Positions 28,980-37,765 of a stretch of 64,000 bases of DNA are shown here, one piece after another. The DNA comes from Variovorax paradoxus B4. Lineage in GTDB: Bacteria > Pseudomonadota > Gammaproteobacteria > Burkholderiales > Burkholderiaceae_C. The stretch spans positions 1,054,001-1,118,000 of the forward strand of contig NC_022247.1 of NCBI RefSeq assembly GCF_000463015.1, given 5' to 3'. The stretch's first letter is position 1. Every line of letters begins with the position of its first letter. The notes under the pieces were generated by a model. That model ran no database searches. It was not told the origin of the DNA and saw nothing but the letters and a program-made list of their open reading frames with translations. A program made the position numbers and the translations under genes.

Positions 28980-30312
28980 ATGCCCGCCGCCCTCCAACGC
29001 CGTCCCTGGGTTCCTGCTGCCAGCGAAGACCACGTGCTCGCCATCGCCGGCGATGCGGCCGCGCGCGATGCGGCGGGCATCGTCGCCGAGATCGAAAGGC
29101 TCGCCGACGACAACCACCGCATCCATGACCGCGAGGGCCTGAACCTCAACCCCGCCACCAACGTGATGAACCCGGCCGCCGAGGCGCTGCTCTCGCGCGG
29201 CCTCGGCTCGCGTGCCTCGCTGGGCTATCCGGGCGACAAGTACGAAGTGGGGCTGGAGGCCATCGAGCGCATCGAGGTCATTGCGGCCGAACTGGCCGCC
29301 GAGGTGTTCGGCTCGAAGTTCGCCGAAGTGCGCGTGAGTTCCGGCGCGCTGTCGAATCTCTACGTGTTCATGGCGACCTGCCAGCCCGGCGACACGATCA
29401 TTGCGCCGCCGCCGGCCATCGGCGGCCATCGGCGGCCACGTCACGCACCATGCGGCCGGCGCGGCCGGGCTCTATGGGTTGAAGACGGTGCCTGCGCCGG
29501 TGGATGCCGACGGCTACACGGTCGACGTGGCCGCGCTGGCGAGACTCGCACGCGAAGTGAGGCCGAAGCTCATCACCATCGGCGGCAGCCTGAATCTCTT
29601 TCCGCACCCGGTGCCGGCGATCCGCGAGATCGCGGACAGCGTGGGCGCCAGGCTGCTGTTCGACGCCGCGCACCTCTCGGGCATGGTGGCCGGCAAGGCC
29701 TGGCCGCAGCCGCTCGAGGAGGGGGCGCATGCGATCACCATGAGCACCTACAAGAGCCTCGGCGGTCCGGCGGGCGGGTTGATCGTGTCGAACGACGCGG
29801 CGCTGATGGAGCGCATCGACGCCATCGCCTACCCCGGCCTCACGGCCAACTCCGATGCGGGACGCACCGCGGCGCTGGCCCGCGGCCTGCTCGACTGGAA
29901 GGTGCACGGCAAGGCCTATGCCGCGGCAATGCGCGAGACCGCGCAGGCGCTGGCACGCGCCCTCGACGCCGAGGGCTTGCCGGTGTTCGCGAAGGCGCGC
30001 GGCTTCACGCAGTCGCACCAGTTCGCGCTCGAGGCCGCGCGGTGGGGCGGTGGGCAGCGCGCTGCGAAGAAACTGGCGCAAGGCGGTTTGCTGGCCTGCG
30101 GCATCGGCCTTCCGATCGCACCGGTGGAAGGGGACATCAACGGCCTGCGTCTCGGCGTGCCGGAGATCGTGCGGCTGGGCTTCACGCCCGACGACATGCC
30201 GCAGCTTGCGTCGTGGATCGCGCGTGCGCTGGAAGGCGATACGGCGTCCGTGGCAGCCGAGGTGCGCGAGCGCCGCACGCGGCTGGGCAGCCTGCGCTAC
30301 ATCGTGCGCTGA
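28980..30312 (+). pseudogene. Serine hydroxymethyltransferase-like PLP enzyme, frameshifted
   Basis: The reading frame from ATG 28980 (AGAGAG nine bases upstream) encodes an SHMT-type N-terminus (NLNPATNVMNPAAEALL, SLGYPGDKYEVG) up to about 29412. The matching C-terminal part continues in another frame to 30312, with LLFDAAHLSGMVAGK and the PLP-lysine region STYKSLGGPAGG. A 10-bp tandem duplication at 29413-29432 causes the shift; removing one copy restores ~440 residues. The residues around the lysine differ from housekeeping GlyA (THKTLRGPRGG), so substrates may differ. Alpha-methylserine aldolases of this fold are known from Variovorax, but that is only a candidate role. Confidence 0.8.
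29413..29432. repeat. 10-bp tandem duplication breaking the SHMT-like gene
   Basis: CGGCCATCGG occurs twice in direct succession (29413-29422 and 29423-29432), followed by a partial third copy (CGGCCA). With one copy the frame reads PPPAIGGHVTHHAAG continuously. Confidence 0.9.
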
Positions 30313-30313
30313 G

Positions 30314-30862
30314 TCAGCGCGAACGTCCCTGCCGGTACGTGCCGGCGTGCGTCTTCGACAGCTCGGCGGCCTCGGCCAGCCGCGCCATCGACCGGCCCAC
30401 CTGCGCATGCGTGATGGCAATGCCCAGCGCGTCGGCCGCATCGGCGCCCGGCAGGCCCGGCAGGTCGAGCAGCCGCTTCACCATCTCCTGCACCTGCGCC
30501 TTGGCGGCCTGGCCGTGGCCCGCCACCGCCTTCTTCATTTGCAGCGCTGTGTATTCGGCCACCGTGAGATTGCTGTTGACCAGCGAGGTCACGCAGGCGC
30601 CGCGTGCCTGGCCCAGCAGCAGCGTCGACTGCGGATTGACGTTGACGAAAATGATCTCGACCGCCGAGGCATCGGGCTGGTAGCGCGCGGTGATTTCCGC
30701 GATGCCATCGAACAGCACCTTGAGCCGCGCCGGCAGGTTGCCGCTGCCCAGGTGGCGCGTGCTGATGGTGCCGCTGGCCACGTAGCGCAGCGCGTGGCCG
30801 TCCGCGTCCACCACGCCGAAGCCGGTGGTCAGGAGGCCGGGGTCGATGCCGAGAATGCGCAT
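30314..30862 (-). CDS. ruvC: Crossover junction endodeoxyribonuclease RuvC
   Basis: This 182-residue Holliday-junction resolvase begins [16 protein letters not shown], where D7 is the first catalytic acid. [21 protein letters not shown] holds the second acidic residue, and the C-terminal [12 protein letters not shown] supplies the last acids. It resolves recombination intermediates with RuvAB, whose genes are not in the window. Its stop lies one base from the SHMT-like gene (convergent), and it is one base downstream of the CdsA-like gene. Confidence 0.94.
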   Translation of the reverse strand: MRILGIDPGLLTTGFGVVDADGHALRYVASGTISTRHLGSGNLPARLKVLFDGIAEITARYQPDASAVEIIFVNVNPQSTLLLGQARGACVTSLVNSNLTVAEYTALQMKKAVAGHGQAAKAQVQEMVKRLLDLPGLPGADAADALGIAITHAQVGRSMARLAEAAELSKTHAGTYRQGRSR

Positions 30863-30863
30863 G

Positions 30864-31853
30864 TCAGAGGTTGAAGTACCAGCGGATCGAGTGAAAGAAG
30901 ATCGGGGCTGCGAAGCACAGCGCATCGACGCGGTCGAGCAGGCCGTTGGCGCCGGTCACGCCCACGCCTTTCTTGCCCCAGTTGGGAATGCCGCGATCGC
31001 GCTTGAGCGCCTTCATCACGAGGTGGCCCATGGAGCCCGAGATGCAGGCGATGACGGACACCGCGAGGGCCTGGCCGAACTTGAAGGGCGTGATGAACGA
31101 GAACAGCGCGCCCACCAGGCTGGCCACCACGATGCCGATGCCCCAGCTGGTCCAGTTGAAGCTGCGGCTCACGTTGGGCGCGAACGGCTTGCGCTGGGTG
31201 CGGCGCGAGATCACGTGCTGCACCAGCACCGAGGTCTGCACCACGAACACCAGGAAGAACACGAGAAAGGCGCTCTTGCCCTCGTAGCCCGGAAAGCTCA
31301 GCAGCAGCAGTGCGGGCACATGGCTCATGCCGTAGACGCAGACCATGATGCCCCACTGCAGCTTGGCGTTGCGCTCGAGGAAATGGCTCGGGTCGTCGGC
31401 CAGTGCACTTGCGACCGGGATCGCGAGGAACACGTAGACCGGAATGAACACGGTGAACAGGTCGAAGCGCGCGGTGGCGACGAGCCAGAACTGGATTGGC
31501 AGCACGACGAAGAAGGCCAGGATCAGGCTGCGATGGTCGCCGCGCCGCGTGGGCGAGAGCGTGATGAACTCGCGCAGTGCGAAGAACGCGATGAGCGCGA
31601 ACAGCACGGTGGCCACCGTCTCGCCAAGGGCCCAGCCGACCCAGAACACGATCACCATGAACCAGGTGGTGCCCAGCAGCTTGCGGTAGTGCGCGAGCTC
31701 GGCCTGCCAGGCGGCGTCGTGCACGGGGTTGCGGCGTTCCTTGAAGCTCAGGAAGAGGGCCGCGGTGCTCGCGATCACGAGCAGGCCGAAGACGATGAGG
31801 AACAGGGCCGCGACCTGCTGGGTCGGGGTGAGGCTGCGCAGGAACTGGTTCAT
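30864..31853 (-). CDS. CdsA-like phosphatidate cytidylyltransferase
   Basis: This 329-residue membrane protein has about eight hydrophobic segments. The C-terminal region [17 protein letters not shown]...GLLDRVDAL corresponds to the CDP-diglyceride synthase signature, with the LLDRVD core intact. It would convert phosphatidic acid and CTP to CDP-diacylglycerol. The adjacent PlsC-like gene (13 bases upstream) makes phosphatidic acid, so the pair forms a two-step module. This divergent YnbB-like form may be a second CdsA; no other copy is in this window. Confidence 0.82.
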   Translation of the reverse strand: MNQFLRSLTPTQQVAALFLIVFGLLVIASTAALFLSFKERRNPVHDAAWQAELAHYRKLLGTTWFMVIVFWVGWALGETVATVLFALIAFFALREFITLSPTRRGDHRSLILAFFVVLPIQFWLVATARFDLFTVFIPVYVFLAIPVASALADDPSHFLERNAKLQWGIMVCVYGMSHVPALLLLSFPGYEGKSAFLVFFLVFVVQTSVLVQHVISRRTQRKPFAPNVSRSFNWTSWGIGIVVASLVGALFSFITPFKFGQALAVSVIACISGSMGHLVMKALKRDRGIPNWGKKGVGVTGANGLLDRVDALCFAAPIFFHSIRWYFNL

Positions 31854-31866
31854 CGCAAGGTTTCGC

Positions 31867-32742
31867 TCAGACGTCGCGCAATGCGATCACCGCAGCACGG
31901 GCGCGATCGAGGAAGGGGCGGCGCTCTTCGCCTTCTTCGACGCGCAGCGGCGCGCCGAAGGTGACCGAGCACAGAATCGGCACCGGCACGATCTCGCCCT
32001 TGGGCATGACGCGCTGCACGTTGTCGATCCACGCCGGCACCAGCACCACCTCGGGAAACATCGTCGCGAGCGTGTAGAGGCCCGACTTGAACTTCTGCGG
32101 CTCTCCCGTGTGGCCGCGCGTTCCCTCGGGAAAGATGATGATCGAGTCGCCGCTGCGCAGGGCCTCGACCAGCGGTGCCAGCGGGTCGGAGGCGGGGGCT
32201 GCAGCGGGTGAGGGCAGCTCCGGTTCCATGGCTGGCGGCGCAACCGGCGGCAGAGGCGGCGGAGCGGGGAGGTCGAGCCGCCCTTGCACCTCGTCGAACG
32301 CTTCGGGTGTGACATCGACGATAGGCGGTGCCATCGGCAGCAAGGGCTCCATCGAAGGCTCGATGCGCTCGGCTTGCGGCGCAGCGGCGGCGCGTGCGGG
32401 CGGCGGTGGGGGTGCCTCGGGTTCTGCCGGTGCTGTCGGTTGCCCGGCCGCGGCCGGCACCGTGGCTGCACGCTCCACGTACACCGCATTGAACACCTCG
32501 GTCGTGATCCAGCGCTTGAACGGCGTGTTGGCCCAGTAGTCGCGCGCCGCAATGGGCCGCGTGATGGTGCGCAGCTCCTCGGGCAGGGCCGCCCAGATCA
32601 TCACCAGGTCGGCGTGGCTCTGGTGGTTGGCGAAATAGATGCGCTGTTCGGCCTTCGGCGGGCAGCCGTACCAACGCGCCTGGGCGCCCGTGAGCAGACG
32701 GACGATCCCCAACAGCAACCAACCTGTGAGCTTTGCCAGCAT
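31867..32742 (-). CDS. PlsC-like 1-acylglycerol-3-phosphate acyltransferase with Pro-rich internal insertion
   Basis: This 291-residue acyltransferase has an N-terminal hydrophobic helix (residues 1-20), motif I NHQSHAD (39-45, NHx4D) and motif III FPEGTRG (204-210). Residues ~93-187, between motifs II and III, are a Pro/Ala/Glu-rich low-complexity stretch that is absent from ordinary PlsC. ATG 32742 is chosen because the membrane helix starts there and TATCAT lies 7 bases upstream; ATG 32763 is an upstream alternative. It acylates lysophosphatidic acid to phosphatidic acid, the substrate of the CdsA-like neighbour. Confidence 0.83.
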   Translation of the reverse strand: MLAKLTGWLLLGIVRLLTGAQARWYGCPPKAEQRIYFANHQSHADLVMIWAALPEELRTITRPIAARDYWANTPFKRWITTEVFNAVYVERAATVPAAAGQPTAPAEPEAPPPPPARAAAAPQAERIEPSMEPLLPMAPPIVDVTPEAFDEVQGRLDLPAPPPLPPVAPPAMEPELPSPAAAPASDPLAPLVEALRSGDSIIIFPEGTRGHTGEPQKFKSGLYTLATMFPEVVLVPAWIDNVQRVMPKGEIVPVPILCSVTFGAPLRVEEGEERRPFLDRARAAVIALRDV

Positions 32743-32748
32743 GGGCGC

Positions 32749-32755
32749 GATGATA
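32749..32755. promoter_or_regulatory. Overlapping divergent -10-like elements (PlsC-like and DUF2809 genes)
   Basis: The 7 bases GATGATA hold GATGAT (plus strand), 7 bases before the DUF2809 ATG, and TATCAT (minus strand, 32755-32750), 7 bases before the PlsC-like ATG. Both genes may be leaderless and compete for polymerase. The plus-strand match is weak. Confidence 0.35.
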
Positions 32756-32761
32756 CGGGGC

Positions 32762-33187
32762 ATGCGATGGCGTTTCGATCCTCTTTCTCTGGTGTGGGCG
32801 GTGGCCCTGTTCCTTGTTCTCGTGCTGCTGGCCACCGTCGGCGCGCGCTGGGGCTGGCTGCGGCGTTTTTTCGGCGACGTGCTGGCCGTGGCGTGGGTCT
32901 ACGTCGTCTTCAAGACCTTCGTTGCCGCGCGCGTGCTGCCACTGGCGCTGGCCGCGCTTGGCGTGGGCCTGGCGGTCGAGCTGGGGCAGTTCCTGGCGGC
33001 GGCCTGGCACCTGCACATTCCGAACCGCGCCCTGCGCATCGTGCTCGGCAGCACGGCCGACTGGTGGGACGTGCTGGCCTATGTGATCGGCTTCGCGGCC
33101 GTGCTGGCCATCGAAGCGCTGCGCGAAGCCCTCAGGGCAGTTCGGCCGACGGCATCCGCGCCACGATCGTCGACGCCCGCCCGCTGA
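32762..33187 (+). CDS. DUF2809 family membrane protein
   Basis: This 141-residue protein has about four membrane helices. The conserved LRIVLGSTADWWDVLAYVIG near the C-terminus and VELGQFLAA in the middle fit the DUF2809 family, whose function is unknown. ATG 32762 is the first codon that puts the hydrophobic segment at the N-terminus. Its last 56 bases overlap the 3' end of the convergent mtgA gene. Confidence 0.7.
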   Translation: MRWRFDPLSLVWAVALFLVLVLLATVGARWGWLRRFFGDVLAVAWVYVVFKTFVAARVLPLALAALGVGLAVELGQFLAAAWHLHIPNRALRIVLGSTADWWDVLAYVIGFAAVLAIEALREALRAVRPTASAPRSSTPAR

Positions 33188-33875
33188 GGTAGGACGAGCC
33201 GATGCGGCGCTCGAAGAACTTGGGGCTCGGCAGCATCACGGCAAGGCGCGCGGCTTCGGCCGCGCTCAGGCGCGAGGCGGGCTTCCTGAAGTAGTGCTGG
33301 GCCGCCGCTTCGGCGCCGAACACGCCTTCGCCCCATTCGACATTGTTGAGGTAGATCTCGAGGATGCGCCGCTTGTCGAGCAGCACCTCGAGCACCATGG
33401 CGAGCATCAGCTCCTGGCCCTTGCGCAGCAGCGTGCGCTCGCCGGAGAGCAGCAGGTTCTTCGCAAGCTGCTGCGTGATGGTGGAGCCGCCGCGCAGCTG
33501 CACCGGTCGCACCGGCTTGCCACGTGCGATGGCACGCGCCGCGCGCTTGGCTGCGAGCTCTTCGGCCTTGGCATTGCGCTGGCGCGCCCGCTCGATGGCT
33601 TCCCATTCCACGCCGTTGTGGTCGATGAAGTCGGCGTCCTCGCTGGCGATGACGGCGCGCTTGAGGTTGTCGCTGATCTGCGCATAGGGCACCCACTCCT
33701 GGCGCCATGCGCCCTTGCTGCCCTGGTGAATGGCGATCTGCCAGGCTTCGGTGCGCTGGAACGCGGTGCTCTGCGGAGCGACCACCGCCATGGCCGCGAT
33801 GCGCGCCACGAAGAAAAGCTCCATCGCCACGCCCGCCACCAGCAGGCAGGCCACCAGCCGCAGCAGCCGCTTCAT
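33132..33875 (-). CDS. mtgA: Monofunctional biosynthetic peptidoglycan transglycosylase MtgA
   Basis: This 247-residue GT51 enzyme has an N-terminal membrane anchor (about residues 6-24). Catalytic motifs are ASEDADFIDHNGVEW (first Glu), RGGSTITQQLAKNL and ILEIYLNNVEWGEGVFGAE. It polymerises lipid II into glycan strands outside the inner membrane without transpeptidase activity. It overlaps aroE by 4 bases, as is common in betaproteobacteria, and converges on DUF2809 with a 56-base antisense overlap. Confidence 0.94.
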   Translation of the reverse strand: MKRLLRLVACLLVAGVAMELFFVARIAAMAVVAPQSTAFQRTEAWQIAIHQGSKGAWRQEWVPYAQISDNLKRAVIASEDADFIDHNGVEWEAIERARQRNAKAEELAAKRAARAIARGKPVRPVQLRGGSTITQQLAKNLLLSGERTLLRKGQELMLAMVLEVLLDKRRILEIYLNNVEWGEGVFGAEAAAQHYFRKPASRLSAAEAARLAVMLPSPKFFERRIGSSYLSGRASTIVARMPSAELP

Positions 33876-34729
33876 TGGCCGGTGGCGAGCGAGGCGCGCA
33901 ATTCGGCCAGCACCTGCGCGGACGGCGGCCGCACGCCGCGCCAGATCTCGAAGGCCTCGGCCGCCTGTTCGACCAGCATGCCGAGCCCGTCGCGCGGCAC
34001 GGCGCCGTGCGCTTCGGCCCAGGCCATGAAGCCGGCGGCCGCGGGCCCGTACATCAGGTCGACCGCGAGCGCACCGGGGCGCAGCACCTGCGCGCGCACC
34101 GGCACCGTGTCGCCCGCGAGGCTGGAAGCCGTGGCATTGACCACCACGTCGAAATTGCCCGGCACCTCGTCGAGCGCCCAGGCTTCGAGCGCTGCGCCAT
34201 GGCGCAGCGCCAATGCCGCATGGCGCTGCACCAGCGCCATGGCCTTGCCGACCGTGCGGTTGGCCACCACGATGCGCGAGGCGCCGGCGTCGAGCAGCGG
34301 CCCGAGCACGCCTGCCGCGGCACCGCCCGCGCCGATCAGCAGCAGCTCGCGGCCCGCCAGCGGCACGGCGGCATTGCGCACGATGTCGTTGACGAGCCCG
34401 ATGCCGTCGGTGTTGTCGGCATGGATGCTGCCGTCGGCTTCGAAGCGCAGCGTGTTCACCGCCTGCGCAAGCACGGCGCGCTCGCTGGTGTGCTGCGCGA
34501 GCGCGGCGGCGTCGAACTTGAAGGGCACGGTCACGTTGCAGCCGCGCGCCGTGTCGCCATGCTCGGCGGCTTCTCGCCGGAAGGCGGCAACGCCTTCGGC
34601 AAAGGCGCCGACCGGAACGAGCCGGCGGCTGTAGTCCATCTGCTGGTCGCAGAGTTCGGCAAACCGGGCATGGATGCGCGGCGAGCGGCTGTGCTCGACG
34701 GGGTTGCCCATTACGCAGTACAGGTCCAT
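33872..34729 (-). CDS. aroE: Shikimate dehydrogenase AroE
   Basis: This 285-residue NADP-dependent enzyme reduces 3-dehydroshikimate. It shows MGNPVEHSRSP (substrate), NVTVPFKFDA with the catalytic lysine, NTDGIG and the nucleotide motif LIGAGGAAAGV followed by VANRTVGKA. It is in a four-gene minus-strand run (RNase II, TonB-like, aroE, mtgA) with short spacings. It shares the aromatic pathway with aroG at 44.8 kb but is not linked to it. Confidence 0.94.
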   Translation of the reverse strand: MDLYCVMGNPVEHSRSPRIHARFAELCDQQMDYSRRLVPVGAFAEGVAAFRREAAEHGDTARGCNVTVPFKFDAAALAQHTSERAVLAQAVNTLRFEADGSIHADNTDGIGLVNDIVRNAAVPLAGRELLLIGAGGAAAGVLGPLLDAGASRIVVANRTVGKAMALVQRHAALALRHGAALEAWALDEVPGNFDVVVNATASSLAGDTVPVRAQVLRPGALAVDLMYGPAAAGFMAWAEAHGAVPRDGLGMLVEQAAEAFEIWRGVRPPSAQVLAELRASLATGQ

Positions 34730-34751
34730 GGCGCCGTAGATCCGCTGTTGG

Positions 34752-35603
34752 CTATTGGGAGGAGAGCTCGATGGTCTCGTCGCGCGTGAACTTGAAGCGC
34801 GACTGCAGCACGATCTGGTCGGTCTCTTTTCGCATCGCGTCGGTGAATTTTCCGAAGCTGCCGATGCTGTGCACGATGGCCTTGGCGCGGCGGTCGAGCA
34901 TGGTGTCGCCCGAGCTTTCGTCGACCACGGTGTCGAGGATCTTGCCGTCGTGGTTGATGGTGATCGTCATCTTGAGTTCGCCGTAGAGCTTCCTGCCGGC
35001 GGCCGTGGGGAAGTTTTCGGTGCCCCGCAACTCGATGCGCCGGCGCAGCGTGTCCACGTAGATGGCGTAGGCCGCCTCGCGGGTGGAAGGGCTCAGGTAG
35101 CGCTTCTTGGGGCGCGCGTTTTCTTCGTTCACGCGCCGTTCGATCTCGGCCAGCAGCTCCACCATCTGGCGCCGCTTTTCCTCGCGGGCGACGGCTTCCT
35201 TCGGGTTGCCCGAGGCGCGCGGGTCGGGCGCGGGCATGGCGGCCAGGTCGCGCTTGAGCTGCGCGAGCAGCTGCATCTGCTGGGCCTGCATGGCCTCGAC
35301 CTGGCGCCGGGCCTCCTCGATCGAGTCACCGACGGCAGTGAAGCTCGACGGCGGCAGGGGGCTGGTGGCGCGGCCCCGTTCGAGGTCGCCGCCGCCCGCG
35401 AGCGAGGTCTGCGCCATCACGCGGGCCTTGGCGTCGGGCTTGTCGTTGGTCTTGCTGTTGACCAGGATCACCTCGAGCGGCGTTTCGCTGAAGACCCGGT
35501 TGAACGATTCGGGATCGACGAAACGCACCGCAAGAAGTGCGGCATGCGCGATGACCGACACGCCGAGTGCGATCTGCAGCGTGCTCAGATCCCTGAGGTT
35601 CAT
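34752..35603 (-). CDS. TonB-like energy transducer protein
   Basis: This 283-residue protein has an N-terminal membrane helix (about residues 9-27), a Gln/Glu/Arg-rich coiled-coil-like middle (about residues 95-160) and a C-terminal TonB-like domain (YVDTLRRRIELRGTENFPTAAGRKLYGELKMTITINHDGKILD). The usual Pro-rich spacer is weak. It may drive outer-membrane transport or act in envelope maintenance; no ExbB/ExbD or receptor genes are nearby. ATG 35603 lies 37 bases after the RNase II-like gene. Confidence 0.78.
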   Translation of the reverse strand: MNLRDLSTLQIALGVSVIAHAALLAVRFVDPESFNRVFSETPLEVILVNSKTNDKPDAKARVMAQTSLAGGGDLERGRATSPLPPSSFTAVGDSIEEARRQVEAMQAQQMQLLAQLKRDLAAMPAPDPRASGNPKEAVAREEKRRQMVELLAEIERRVNEENARPKKRYLSPSTREAAYAIYVDTLRRRIELRGTENFPTAAGRKLYGELKMTITINHDGKILDTVVDESSGDTMLDRRAKAIVHSIGSFGKFTDAMRKETDQIVLQSRFKFTRDETIELSSQ

Positions 35604-35640
35604 GGACGACGCTCCTCGGCGCTCATTGGATGACCGGTGC

Positions 35641-37701
35641 TCATGCGGGCGTGTTCTCCGGTGCCGCCTCGCTGTCGGTGAGGTCGACTGCAATGGCGAT
35701 GGGGCCGGCGACTTCTTCCTCTTCCTCGTCGCCGCCTTCCTCCTCGGCCGCGACATCCGCCTTGGGCGCGTCGAGGCGTTCGAGCACGGTACCGTGCACG
35801 TCGAGCGCGATTTCGTCGATCTCACCGAGCTTCACGCGCAGGCGTGCGCCGCGTTCCTGCTGGCCCGCCACCGGGAACACCAGCGGCAGGGTGTCCGCGC
35901 GCACCAGTGCGCCGTTCGGAATGTCCTTGATGGCGGTCGCCTCGAGCTCGGTGATGCCTTGCTGCTCCAGGTACTTGAGCGTCCAGAAGCGCTCCATGCC
36001 GCCCTGGTAGGCGTTATACGTTGCGTAGGCGGCGTCGAAGCCCGAGAGAATGGAGAACAGGTCCGCATCCTTCGGCTTGAACGGCGCCGCCAGCGCGGCG
36101 GTCTTGCCGTGGCGCGCGGCGGCAATGATCTGCCACTGGTTCACGAGGTCGGTGTAGCGGCGCAGCGGCGAGGTGCTCCAGGCATAGCTCTTCACGCCCA
36201 GGCCCGCATGCGGCAGGGCCCGCGTGCCCATGCGCACCTTGATGCCGGGCGCCAGGCTGGCCTGGCTGCGGTAGAGCCCGGGCACGCCGAGTTCGCCGAG
36301 CCAGCCGCCCCAGCTGCTGTTGGCCAGGATCATGGCTTCGGACACGATCAGGTCGAGCGGCGCGCCGCGCTGGCGCGTGGTGATCTGCACCTGCTCGCTG
36401 CCGTTCGGTTCGCCGTCGTTGCCGACGAGGCGGAAGTTGTAGTCGGGCCGGTTGAAGTTCTCGGGCTTGCCGCGCACCACTTCGCGCTGGGCCTTCAGCT
36501 GCTTCGCGAGGCGGAACAGGAAGGAGAGCGGCGCGCGCAGCTTCGCAGCGGCTTCGGGCGTGTCCCCGTTCGTGAACGCGGCGTCTTCGAGCCAGGGCTG
36601 CGTGACCACCGCGTCGAGCTGGTCGTGCCGCAGGTTGGCCACGATCGGCACGCGTTCGAGTTTGGTCTCGGTCGATTGCAGCTCCAGCGTGGCCTCGTCG
36701 AAGCGCGCATAGAGCGACACCGCCGGACGGTCGCCGCCTTCGAGCAGCGTGTAGGTGCTCACGACATCGTCGGGCAGCATGGTGATCTTGTGGCCCGGCA
36801 TGTAGACCGTGGACATGCGCGCGCGCGCCACCTGGTCGATGGCGCTGCCCGGCGTCAGCGCCAGGCCGGGCGCGGCAATGTGGATGCCTACGGTGACGGT
36901 GCCGCTCCCCAAGCCCTGCACCGAAAGCGCATCGTCGATTTCGGTGGTCTGCGAGTCGTCGATCGAGAACGCCTGCACGTCGTCAGCCAGCGGCAGGTCG
37001 TCCACGATGGCCGGCGCGGAGAGCGCCGGGAATCCCGTGCCCTTGGGAAAGTTCTCGAACAGGAAGCGCCGCCAGTGGAACTGGTAGGGCGAATCGATGG
37101 CGCCGGCGCGCTCCAGCAGCTCGAGCGGGGGGCGCTGCGTGGCGCGCGAGGCATCGACCACGGCCTTGTATTCGGGCGCGTTCTTGTCGGGCTTGAACAG
37201 GATCTTGTAGAGCTGCTCGCGGATCGGCTGCGGACAGATGCCCTCGCCCAGCTGGCCGGCCCACTCGACGATCTGCGCCTGGACCACCTTCTTCTTCTCG
37301 ATGGCGGCCAGCGCCTGCTGCAGGATCTCGGCCGGCGCCTTCTTGAAGCGCCCCTTGCCCGCGCGGCGGAAGTAGTGCGGCGCCTCGAAAAGCGCGAACA
37401 GCGCGGCGGCCTGCTGCGCGAGCGTGGGTTTGTCGCTGAAATAGTCGGATGCGAGATCGGCAAAACCGAACTCGCCCTCCGAGGCGAACTCCCAGGCCAG
37501 GTCGAGGTCCATCGTGGCCGCGAGCGCGCGCGCCTCGCCGATCAGTTCGGCCGGGGCCGGCTTCTCGAAACGCAGAACGATGTTGGCGCCCTTGACCTTG
37601 ACGCGCTTGCCGGTGTCGAGCTCGACCTGCGCCGATGCTTCGGCCTCCGACAGCACGCGGCCGCCGAGGTACTTGCCGGCTTCTTCAAACAATACAAACA
37701 T
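35641..37701 (-). CDS. RNase II/R-family 3'-5' exoribonuclease
   Basis: This 686-residue protein has an N-terminal cold-shock-like segment, then the RNB catalytic domain with AFSIDDSQTTEIDDALSV (the acidic metal-binding cluster) at about residues 245-262 and TSPLRRYTDLVNQWQ at about 510. The C-terminus has an S1-like region and an acidic tail (EEEGGDEEEEE). It degrades single-stranded RNA from the 3' end. The sequence is divergent from E. coli Rnb and Rnr, so no symbol is given. A GACAAT hexamer lies 6 bases before the ATG. Confidence 0.85.
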   Translation of the reverse strand: MFVLFEEAGKYLGGRVLSEAEASAQVELDTGKRVKVKGANIVLRFEKPAPAELIGEARALAATMDLDLAWEFASEGEFGFADLASDYFSDKPTLAQQAAALFALFEAPHYFRRAGKGRFKKAPAEILQQALAAIEKKKVVQAQIVEWAGQLGEGICPQPIREQLYKILFKPDKNAPEYKAVVDASRATQRPPLELLERAGAIDSPYQFHWRRFLFENFPKGTGFPALSAPAIVDDLPLADDVQAFSIDDSQTTEIDDALSVQGLGSGTVTVGIHIAAPGLALTPGSAIDQVARARMSTVYMPGHKITMLPDDVVSTYTLLEGGDRPAVSLYARFDEATLELQSTETKLERVPIVANLRHDQLDAVVTQPWLEDAAFTNGDTPEAAAKLRAPLSFLFRLAKQLKAQREVVRGKPENFNRPDYNFRLVGNDGEPNGSEQVQITTRQRGAPLDLIVSEAMILANSSWGGWLGELGVPGLYRSQASLAPGIKVRMGTRALPHAGLGVKSYAWSTSPLRRYTDLVNQWQIIAAARHGKTAALAAPFKPKDADLFSILSGFDAAYATYNAYQGGMERFWTLKYLEQQGITELEATAIKDIPNGALVRADTLPLVFPVAGQQERGARLRVKLGEIDEIALDVHGTVLERLDAPKADVAAEEEGGDEEEEEVAGPIAIAVDLTDSEAAPENTPA

Positions 37702-37707
37702 GCCCGG

Positions 37708-37713
37708 ATTGTC
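37708..37713 (-). promoter_or_regulatory. -10-like hexamer placed for a leaderless RNase II-like mRNA
   Basis: On the minus strand GACAAT ends 6 bases before the ATG at 37701. No ribosome site is seen in the short interval. Confidence 0.4.
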
Positions 37714-37765
37714 CCAGACTTGGGGAAGCGCCCAGCCCCGGCCGCCGCGCGATGTTTGCCGGGCT

